In this document: positions 1 to 3,877 of the stretch, one piece after another | How positions within the stretch are numbered: position 1 is the first letter of the stretch | Layout: each line of letters opens with the position of its first letter | Assembly: GCA_025054515.1 (NCBI GenBank) | Contig: JANWZT010000089.1 | Coordinates: forward strand, 1 to 5,142 | Source of the DNA: Candidatus Caldarchaeum sp. | GTDB taxonomy: Archaea; Thermoproteota; Nitrososphaeria_A; Caldarchaeales; Caldarchaeaceae | Direction of reading: 5' to 3' | Length of the DNA stretch: 5,142 bases | Program-made: the position numbers and the translations under genes | The notes under the pieces: generated by a model | What the model was told of the DNA's origin: nothing | The model's database searches: none | Seen by the model: the letters and a program-made list of their open reading frames with translations, nothing else

Positions 1-48
1 GCTTCGTTGTTTTTAAACGTTACGCTCTTTGAATTGTCAAGCCTCTTC

Positions 49-58
49 AGAAAATACC
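49..58 (+). promoter_or_regulatory. Weak TATA-like box before the YbaK-like gene
   Basis: An AAAATAC run at 51-57 is centred about 26 nt before ATG 79, the spacing also seen for other genes in this window. A second candidate, TTTTTAAA at about 11-18, would start transcription near 40. Neither is a strong match, so the promoter assignment is tentative. Confidence 0.3.
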
Positions 59-78
59 ACCAACAAAAGTTTTTCAAC

Positions 79-558
79 ATGTGCCGACAATGTTGTCAGG
101 AGTTGGCAGTTTCTTTGAAACGATTCATCGAATCTAGGAAGATTGACGCCGAGTTTGTGGAGCTACTCCCTGAGCAGGCGAAGACATCAGAGTCGGCTGC
201 CGCCGCAGTTAACACATCCGTTAACCAAATCGCGAAAAGCATCGTGCTTAGGGGGTCGAAAACATACGTGGTGGTTTTAGCAGGTGATAAACGCATCGAT
301 TTGAAAAAGTTTTCGAGAGTTGTTGGTGAACCGGTCAGACTTGCTTCCCCTGACGAGGTGCTGGAATCGACGGGGTTTAATGTTGGATGCGTGCCTCCCT
401 TCGGCCATTTGAGAAAGCTGAAAACCTTCATCGATGTGTCTTTGCTCCGCAACGACGTGGTCTATGCTTCAGGTGGCACAGACAGTTCTCTACTAAAAAT
501 TTCTGTTACGGAGCTTCTGCGAATATTGGGAAGTGATGTTGTCGACGTCACTAAATGA
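79..558 (+). CDS. YbaK/ProX-family aminoacyl-tRNA deacylase-like protein
   Basis: About 159 residues, one YbaK/EbsC/ProX domain filling the protein, as is usual for free-standing members. Family knowledge: these cytosolic proteins hydrolyse mischarged aminoacyl-tRNAs in trans (for example Cys-tRNA-Pro or Ala-tRNA-Pro). Seen: the helix ending QIAKSIVLRG, with K53 at the place of the family's essential lysine; the GDKRIDLKK stretch (69-77); the TGFNVGCVPPFGH motif (98-110); and the ASGG segment before the last strand and helix. The exact tRNA substrate cannot be read. Start: the frame is open from position 7, but the domain needs nothing before about residue 8. ATG at 79 is chosen because a weak AAAATAC box lies about 26 nt upstream, fitting a leaderless transcript. 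TTG at 115, with AGGAG at 98-102, is an alternative; the Cys-rich MCRQCC N-terminus is not a known family feature. No functional link to the following genes is apparent. Confidence 0.85.
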   Translation: MCRQCCQELAVSLKRFIESRKIDAEFVELLPEQAKTSESAAAAVNTSVNQIAKSIVLRGSKTYVVVLAGDKRIDLKKFSRVVGEPVRLASPDEVLESTGFNVGCVPPFGHLRKLKTFIDVSLLRNDVVYASGGTDSSLLKISVTELLRILGSDVVDVTK

Positions 559-574
559 TGATTTGGCAGTGGGC

Positions 575-586
575 GAAAAATTTTTC
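575..586. promoter_or_regulatory. AT-rich palindrome: promoter box of the small membrane ORF and/or T-tract terminator
   Basis: GAAAAATTTTTC is a perfect 12-bp palindrome centred at 580.5, 29-30 nt upstream of ATG 610. That is close to the 28-29 nt spacing of the wtpA TATA box, so it could drive a leaderless transcript of the small ORF. It also contains a five-T run 23 nt after the stop of the YbaK-like gene, which in archaea could end that transcript. The two roles are not exclusive. Confidence 0.45.
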
Positions 587-609
587 CCATCGGAAATAAC
601 CCAATTCCC

Positions 610-750
610 ATGGTTAAACTAAAGAAGACGAGGCTTTGGGACGTTTTCTCGACCTTCGCCTATGTGCTCGCATTCCTTTTCACGATGTTGGCCGTCGTCG
701 GGTTGGCTTTGTTCATAATGATGCAGCCCAAGTTGCTTGGCATAGCGTGA
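610..750 (+). CDS. Small single-span membrane protein (46 aa), unknown function
   Basis: Not recognised. A 46-residue reading frame starts with ATG and ends with TGA. It has a basic N-terminus (MVKLKKTRLWD, four Lys/Arg in the first eight residues), then one continuous hydrophobic segment of about 23 residues (roughly 14-37, FSTFAYVL through LALFIMM), then a short tail QPKLLGIA. By the positive-inside rule the N-terminus should face the cytoplasm. There is no Shine-Dalgarno site directly upstream, but an AT-rich palindrome lies 29-30 nt before the ATG, as expected for a leaderless archaeal message. It sits alone between the YbaK-like gene and the 5S rRNA, and its stop codon lies just before the 5S TATA box. 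The charge and hydrophobicity pattern looks protein-like rather than random, and no competing frame covers the interval; conservation cannot be judged here. Confidence 0.6.
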   Translation: MVKLKKTRLWDVFSTFAYVLAFLFTMLAVVGLALFIMMQPKLLGIA

Positions 751-753
751 CAG

Positions 754-762
754 ATTTAAATA
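754..762 (+). promoter_or_regulatory. TATA box of the 5S rRNA gene
   Basis: ATTTAAATA, centred at 758, lies about 26-28 nt before the predicted 5' end of the 5S rRNA. This is the standard archaeal TATA-to-start distance. It shows that the 5S gene is transcribed independently, not as the tail of a 16S-23S operon. Confidence 0.75.
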
Positions 763-784
763 AAGCTCAGAAATAGTAGCGTTG

Positions 785-898
785 GCGCCGGTCATAGGAT
801 GGGGGAAACGCCCGGTCTCAGCCGAACCCGGAAGCTAAGCCCCATCCGCACGGCACTAGTGAGGTGGGAGACCCCTCGCGAAAGCCGTGTGCCGGCGG
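785..898 (+). rRNA. rrf: 5S ribosomal RNA
   Basis: All five helices of an archaeal 5S rRNA can be drawn. Helix I: GCGCCGG around 785-791 pairs with CCGGC around 892-898 (six good pairs; G785 faces G898). Helix II: GGATGGGG (797-804) pairs with CCCCATCC (840-847), eight perfect pairs. Helix III contains the conserved loop text GCCGAACCCGGAAG. Helix IV: GTGAGG (859-864) pairs with CCTCGC (874-879) around the conserved TGGGAGAC. Helix V: GCACGGC (848-854) pairs with GCCGTGT (884-890). The exact ends are uncertain by a few nucleotides, since the pair after 785/898 is a G-G mismatch and a G784-C899 pair follows. There is no 16S or 23S in the window. The 3' end nearly touches the stop codon of the opposing ModE-like gene, with no T-tract between. 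Confidence 0.94.
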
Positions 899-902
899 CC
901 AT

Positions 903-1418
903 TTATGGCTTCATCAGCAAAGCTTCGGTCGCCTTGACGATTACCAGTATTTTGTCGCCCGGCTTTATCATGAGACGTTTCAGGCTGTCGGTCGTGATGA
1001 CCGATTTTATTTCCTGACGACTTTCGAGCTCGACGTCAACCATGCTGAGTATTTCGCCTTCGACAACCTCTTTGACACTGCCCGACAGAACGTTTCTGGC
1101 GCTCATCTTCATTTCGATGAAGGATTTGACGAAGCCGGGACGACGCGTCGACTGGATGGAGTAGTATTGTTCGACGAGTTTTTGACCGGTTTCCGTCAGC
1201 TCTGTTTTGCCGCCGGTTTTTCCTCCGCGGGTCGAATGGACGATGCTGGCGCCGGTCTTTGTTTTTAGTTCTTTCAGCCAGTTCAAAGCGGTTCGGTAGC
1301 TGACACCGACGGATTCACATGCCGCTGAAATGCTTCCGGTCCTCATCACCGCGTCGAGTAGTTCAAGCCGGCTGGGATGTACTTCGAACACCTTCTCGTC
1401 GATGGTTAATTTTATCAA
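903..1418 (-). CDS. ModE-like molybdate/tungstate-responsive transcriptional regulator (winged helix + single Mop domain)
   Basis: 171 residues. Residues about 15-85 form a ModE-type winged helix: the RTGSISAACESVGVSYRTA helix-turn-helix (26-44), then the wing text STRGGKTGGKTELTETG (62-78). Residues about 106-171 form one Mop/TOBE domain: SARNVLSGSVKEV (106-118), ITTDSLKRL (141-149), IKPGD (151-155) and VKATEALL (161-168). Mop domains bind molybdate or tungstate, and ModE dimers with bound oxyanion bind DNA, usually as repressors. Escherichia coli ModE has two Mop repeats (about 262 aa); this protein has one, so oligomerisation must supply complete sites. It is divergent from the wtpABC-like operon and shares its promoter region, so autoregulation and control of the importer are inferred. 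Start: TTG, supported by GGTGA nine nt upstream and by an in-frame stop (TGA) just before it. A GTG at residue 10 is the only nearby alternative. Confidence 0.9.
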   Translation of the reverse strand: MIKLTIDEKVFEVHPSRLELLDAVMRTGSISAACESVGVSYRTALNWLKELKTKTGASIVHSTRGGKTGGKTELTETGQKLVEQYYSIQSTRRPGFVKSFIEMKMSARNVLSGSVKEVVEGEILSMVDVELESRQEIKSVITTDSLKRLMIKPGDKILVIVKATEALLMKP

Positions 1419-1426
1419 TTCCGATG

Positions 1427-1440
1427 TTCACCGATGTGAA
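1427..1440. promoter_or_regulatory. Perfect inverted repeat TTCAC-N4-GTGAA, candidate operator
   Basis: TTCAC (1427-1431) and GTGAA (1436-1440) are perfect reverse complements around CGAT. The repeat sits between the divergent regulator and transporter genes, on the regulator side of the TATA box. It would cover the predicted start region and ribosome-binding site of the ModE-like transcript, so it suits autorepression. It does not resemble the E. coli ModE box, so assigning it to this regulator is inference. Confidence 0.4.
1428..1432 (-). promoter_or_regulatory. Shine-Dalgarno site deciding the TTG start of the ModE-like gene
   Basis: Read on the minus strand this is GGTGA, complementary to the archaeal 16S 3' end, nine nt before TTG 1418. 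An in-frame TGA lies just upstream of the TTG, so no ATG or GTG further upstream is possible. The site is embedded in the TTCAC-N4-GTGAA palindrome. Confidence 0.6.
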
Positions 1441-1473
1441 GTCTCAAGAACATGTATTTAAATTAGGACTTCA
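1437..1473. promoter_or_regulatory. Spaced 7-bp inverted repeat TGAAGTC/GACTTCA flanking the TATA box, candidate operator
   Basis: TGAAGTC (1437-1443) and GACTTCA (1467-1473) are perfect reverse complements. Their centres are 30 bp apart, about three helical turns, so both would present on the same DNA face. The shared TATA box lies between them, nearer the right arm. A dimer binding both arms would block both divergent promoters. The left arm overlaps the right half of the TTCAC-N4-GTGAA palindrome. Binding by the ModE-like protein is inferred from position only. Confidence 0.4.
1455..1465. promoter_or_regulatory. Shared palindromic TATA box for divergent modE-like and wtpA-like genes
   Basis: TATTTAAATTA contains the palindrome ATTTAAAT (1456-1463), readable as a TATA box on either strand. 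On the plus strand its centre is 28-29 nt before ATG 1488; with no Shine-Dalgarno there, the wtpA-like transcript is probably leaderless or has only a few leader nucleotides. On the minus strand a start about 26 nt away (near 1433) gives a leader of about 15 nt, which just includes the GGTGA site of the regulator gene. Confidence 0.65.
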
Positions 1474-1487
1474 AATATGCGGCATCG

Positions 1488-2354
1488 ATGGGTAAAATCA
1501 GCAGCCTCGTCATCTTTGCGCTGGCAGCGGCCCTCACACTATTGGTGGTAGGTGCGTCGCTCGTCTTAGTTCCCAGCCCGCGGAAAACTGTGCTAGTTTA
1601 TTCCGCTCCGACCCTTGCGGGCGTTTCCGACGAGCTTGTCAAACTCGCCGACATGAACGTTGATGTCCAAGTGCATGGGAGCGTTTTCGCGGCCAACTTG
1701 ATCAAAGCCGGCAGGAGGCCCGACCTTTTTCTGTCCGTGGACGTTGAGCTGAAAAAATCCCTCGCATACCGGGCTGAAAAAACCATAGGAACCTACGGGC
1801 TCGTGTTCGTCTGTCGACAAGGGTTCAACGGCCTCGACGCTCTTGTCACCTCTCGAATCGGGTTAGCCGACCCGAACCAAGCCCCCATCGGATACAGAGC
1901 TCTCGCCGCTATGTACCTGATTTCTGAACGTGAAAAACTCGGCCTCAAAGAGGAATTGGAAAGAAGCCTCAACATACGCTACATCGTCGACGGCTCGTCT
2001 CTCAAGATTGTTGTTTCGAACATATCTCCGTCAGGCCGTTTCTACATGAGACCGAACCTCGACATCGTTGCCTCGCTTCTGGAAGCAGGCGCCGTAGACT
2101 GCATCTTCGCGCACACGCCTTTTGTGGTCACGCGCAACTTCGGCAAAGACTACAAAGTCTTCGAATTACCTGAATATGCTCGATTTGATAAAACACCGTC
2201 TGTCGAAATCGTCGTCGAGCTGGCTACGGGTGAAATTAAAGTTGTAAAGCTTGAAGCGATCGCGGTATCTTTTTCGGAGGACGGTGATAGGCTGCTTCGG
2301 CTGCTGGACAGAATCGATGTGGGCAAGTACGGCTTTGTGAGAGGGGTGAATTGA
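1488..2354 (+). CDS. wtpA: WtpA/ModA-like oxyanion (molybdate/tungstate) ABC transporter substrate-binding protein
   Basis: 288 residues. An N-terminal hydrophobic segment (about 7-28) acts as a signal anchor; there is no lipobox cysteine, so the protein is probably tethered by an uncleaved helix or released by signal peptidase. The rest is a periplasmic-binding-protein type II fold of the archaeal WtpA/ModA group: VLVYSAPT (35-42), GSVFAANLIKAGRRPDLFLSVD (64-85), the hinge-region signature ADPNQAPIGYRALAA (127-141), RPNLDIVASLLEAGAVDCIF (188-207) and FELPEYARFDKTP (225-237). Its role is to capture oxyanion outside the cell for WtpB/WtpC. Oddities: in the family signature NDDPCGYR the acidic residue that coordinates tungstate is Ala132 here, and the second acidic ligand, expected near 207-212, is not evident in FAHTPF. 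The anion specificity may therefore differ. First gene of the operon; its stop overlaps the permease start by one base (TGATG). Confidence 0.85.
   Translation: MGKISSLVIFALAAALTLLVVGASLVLVPSPRKTVLVYSAPTLAGVSDELVKLADMNVDVQVHGSVFAANLIKAGRRPDLFLSVDVELKKSLAYRAEKTIGTYGLVFVCRQGFNGLDALVTSRIGLADPNQAPIGYRALAAMYLISEREKLGLKEELERSLNIRYIVDGSSLKIVVSNISPSGRFYMRPNLDIVASLLEAGAVDCIFAHTPFVVTRNFGKDYKVFELPEYARFDKTPSVEIVVELATGEIKVVKLEAIAVSFSEDGDRLLRLLDRIDVGKYGFVRGVN
2343..2349 (+). promoter_or_regulatory. Shine-Dalgarno site deciding the permease start
   Basis: GGGGTGA lies four nt before ATG 2354 and supports that codon over the TTG at 2351, which is also in frame. An identical GGGGTGA precedes the downstream ATPase gene. 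Confidence 0.7.
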
Positions 2355-3058
2355 TGGCGTCTGGACGTCTACGGTATGTTGTCTTGTCGCTGGCCGTTTT
2401 CTATCTTCTTGTCTTGACTGTTCCGGGGTTTCTGTATCCGGGCCTTTCGTTTCCTGCGGATTTTTTCACACCTCTCTTCAACACCATGGCCTATTCTACC
2501 GCCGCAACGCTCGCCGGGCTGCCGGCGGCCCTTCTTCTCGCCTTTTACGCAAGCAGGCGTGAAATCGGGGGCATAATCCCCGTGCTAACCTTTTCCACCG
2601 CGATACCTCACACCGCCATCGGCCTGCTGCTCCTCCCCCTCTTCACCAGATTTGGCATAGTGGACACGGCTCCCGCCATCATAGTCGCCATGATAATCGT
2701 ATCGCTGCCCATCGGAACGGGCTCGCTCATTTCGGCCTTCGCGTCGACGCAAAAATCGCTCGACGAGTTTCTCCAACCCCTTGGACTCAACGACCTACAG
2801 ATAATAGGGTTACATGTCAGAGCGTCTTCGCTGGGCGTGGTCGCGTCCATTATTTTGATGTGGCTTCGGTGTTTTTCGGAGCTGGGGGCGTTTTTGATTG
2901 TTGCGAACAGGCCTTTGACCGTTGGTGTTTATCTGTTTGAGCTCTTCAACCGTGGAGGAGCAGCTGCCGCCGTTCTCTTCTCCCTTATATTGGCCGTGAC
3001 GGGGTTGCTTTTCAGCACCGTTCTGTATGTGATTTCGCGAAAGGCTGGGGTGAGATGA
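2354..3058 (+). CDS. wtpB: WtpB/ModB-like molybdate/tungstate ABC transporter permease
   Basis: 234 residues, close to usual for WtpB/ModB. Six hydrophobic segments can be picked out at about 8-28, 45-66, 73-98, 105-128, 159-183 and 203-227, giving a membrane subunit that would work as a homodimer. The cytoplasmic coupling loop lies between the fourth and fifth segments: KSLDEFLQPLGLND (134-147) stands where the EAA---G motif is expected. It keeps the glycine (G144) but lacks the classical EAA triplet. It is followed by a FSELGAF segment (174-180) matching the ModB-type EFGA stretch. Genetic position (binding protein, permease, ATPase in order, with overlapping ends) supports the role of transporting the oxyanion delivered by the WtpA-like protein. 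The start is ATG 2354; its A is also the last base of the upstream TGA. The end overlaps the ATPase start as ATGA. Confidence 0.87.
   Translation: MASGRLRYVVLSLAVFYLLVLTVPGFLYPGLSFPADFFTPLFNTMAYSTAATLAGLPAALLLAFYASRREIGGIIPVLTFSTAIPHTAIGLLLLPLFTRFGIVDTAPAIIVAMIIVSLPIGTGSLISAFASTQKSLDEFLQPLGLNDLQIIGLHVRASSLGVVASIILMWLRCFSELGAFLIVANRPLTVGVYLFELFNRGGAAAAVLFSLILAVTGLLFSTVLYVISRKAGVR
3047..3053 (+). promoter_or_regulatory. Shine-Dalgarno site of the ATPase gene
   Basis: GGGGTGA lies one nt before ATG 3055 and seven nt before ATG 3061. By comparison with the same motif four nt before the permease ATG, neither spacing is decisive. The ATPase may begin at either ATG, two residues apart. Confidence 0.6.
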
Positions 3059-3732
3059 AAATGTTCGAGGCTCTTGACGTTGAAGTGATGAGAAAGAATT
3101 TCAGAATTTCAGTCGATTACCTGAAGGCCGACGGCAAAGTTGTGCTGCTGGGCCGGAACGGGACGGGGAAATCGACCTTGCTCAAATGTTTTGCGGGGTT
3201 GTTGAAGCCCGTTAGAGGCAGGCTTCGTCTCGATGGAAAAGACATTACCGGCCTCCATCCCCGAGAACGCGAAATCGGCTATCTCCCGCAGGAGCCGGTA
3301 CGGATACCCCTCAGCCCCGCAAAGCTTCTACGATATTTCGCCGCAAGGTTTGGAGTCGATGATCGGGAGGTCGTTCGGATGTTCGGTTTAGAGGAAATCG
3401 TCGCGAAAACCGCGCTTTCGCAGGGCGAGAACCAGATTGTTAACCTCGCTGTGGTGATGATGAAACGGCCGCGGCTTCTGCTGCTGGATGAACCAACTTC
3501 CGGCATGGATTTCGTCAACAAAATCTTCTACTGGCGGTTGTTGAAAAAACTGTCCACGCCGATGGTTTACGTAACCCACGACCCTGTCGAAGCATCCATG
3601 ATAGCAGACCACATCTACCTCGTCGGCGGAGGCCATGTAAAAGGACCGTACGAAAACCCGTTGAAGGACAAGGTCGAAGAATTTCTGAACGAATACAACC
3701 TATATAGGTTCTTTGAAAATTCAAGGTCTTGA
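3055..3732 (+). CDS. wtpC: WtpC/ModC-like ABC transporter ATP-binding protein, short form without TOBE domain
   Basis: 225 residues, essentially one ABC ATPase domain that powers import through the WtpB-like dimer at the cytoplasmic face. Walker A is GRNGTGKST (33-41), the Q-loop is GYLPQEP (75-81, Q79), Walker B is LLLLDE (141-146, catalytic E146), the D-loop is SGMD (149-152) and the switch histidine is H175 in VYVTHD. The signature motif is LSQGE (121-125) in place of LSGGQ, keeping the serine and second glycine. The following stretch, NQIVNLAVVMM, replaces the usual QRQRVALARAL, so this helix has diverged. Many ModC/WtpC proteins carry a C-terminal TOBE/Mop domain; here the protein stops after a short helical tail, so any oxyanion trans-inhibition site is missing. 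The start overlaps the permease stop (ATGA); ATG 3061 is an equally possible start. Last gene of the operon. Confidence 0.88.
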   Translation: MKMFEALDVEVMRKNFRISVDYLKADGKVVLLGRNGTGKSTLLKCFAGLLKPVRGRLRLDGKDITGLHPREREIGYLPQEPVRIPLSPAKLLRYFAARFGVDDREVVRMFGLEEIVAKTALSQGENQIVNLAVVMMKRPRLLLLDEPTSGMDFVNKIFYWRLLKKLSTPMVYVTHDPVEASMIADHIYLVGGGHVKGPYENPLKDKVEEFLNEYNLYRFFENSRS

Positions 3733-3742
3733 GATAGAAACA

Positions 3743-3750
3743 ATCTTAAG
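3743..3750 (+). promoter_or_regulatory. TATA-like box of tRNA-Trp
   Basis: ATCTTAAG, with the palindrome CTTAAG centred at 3747.5, lies 26-27 nt before the first base of the tRNA, matching the spacing of the 5S promoter. It overlaps the end of the wtpC-like 3' untranslated region. Confidence 0.5.
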
Positions 3751-3754
3751 GAAG

Positions 3755-3759
3755 TTTTT
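3755..3759 (+). terminator. T-tract, possible terminator of the wtpABC-like operon
   Basis: A run of five T lies 22 nt after the ATPase stop codon and before the tRNA gene. In archaea such U-tracts can end transcription without a hairpin, and none is obvious here. It lies between the tRNA TATA box and the tRNA start, so it would act only on upstream transcripts. Confidence 0.4.
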
Positions 3760-3773
3760 CCGTTGGTGGTTTG

Positions 3774-3874
3774 GGGGGTGTAGCCGAGCAAGGCCAAGGC
3801 GTCGGGCTCCAGGTCACATGTTCTGGTCGTGAGGCGTCACCCGAAGACCGTGGGTTCAAGTCCCACCACCCCCA
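3774..3874 (+). tRNA. tRNA-Trp (anticodon CCA) with a 26-nt intron at 37/38
   Basis: Acceptor stem GGGGGTG (3774-3780) pairs perfectly with CACCCCC (3867-3873); the discriminator is A3874 and CCA is not encoded. The D stem is GCC/GGC (3783-3785, 3798-3800) with GG at 3792-3793. The anticodon stem is TCGGG (3802-3806) with CCCGA (3840-3844). The loop is C-T-CCA-G (3807-3812), then A3839 after the intron, so the anticodon CCA is at 3809-3811. The variable loop is AGACC (3845-3849). The T arm is GTGGG-TTCAAGT-CCCAC (3850-3866). The intron is 3813-3838; the mature tRNA is 75 nt. The D arm (GCCGAG...AAGGC) looks like that of leucine tRNAs, but only the tryptophan reading gives a 7-base loop, a perfect anticodon stem and a U33. 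The 3' end lies three nt from the opposing permease stop codon. Confidence 0.88.
3813..3838 (+). other. Intron in tRNA-Trp with bulge-helix-bulge splice structure
   Basis: The pre-tRNA folds as the archaeal splicing endonuclease expects. The outer helix is the anticodon stem. The 3' bulge is TCA (3837-3839), cut between 3838 and 3839. The central 4-nt helix is CTCC (3807-3810) with GGCG (3833-3836), three pairs and one T-C mismatch. The 5' bulge is AGG (3811-3813), cut between 3812 and 3813. The inner helix is TCAC (3814-3817) with GTGA (3829-3832), and an 11-nt loop closes it. The intron is too short to hold the box C/D guide RNA found in euryarchaeal tRNA-Trp introns. Confidence 0.8.
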
Positions 3875-3877
3875 GCC

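Noticed and set aside
7..78. Upstream extension of the YbaK-like protein to ATG 7
   Set aside because: The extra 24 residues precede the family's usual start, contain promoter-like AT runs and have no ribosome-binding site.
96..452. Minus-strand open frame of 118 codons opposite the YbaK-like gene
   Set aside because: It lies antisense to a recognised family member and has no recognisable domain.
799..1268. Plus-strand open frames at 799-1017 and 864-1268
   Set aside because: They start within the 5S rRNA and run antisense to the clearly conserved ModE-like gene; they are shadows.
1421..1437. Direct repeat CCGATGT at 1421 and 1431 as a binding-site array
   Set aside because: Only two 7-base copies, overlapping a better inverted repeat; too weak to list separately.
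3774..3874. Reading the tRNA as tRNA-Leu or tRNA-Ser, with a long variable arm and no intron
   Set aside because: The D arm is leucine-like, but no Leu or Ser anticodon follows a U33 within a 5-bp stem here. The CCA reading gives a perfect anticodon stem and a spliceable bulge-helix-bulge.
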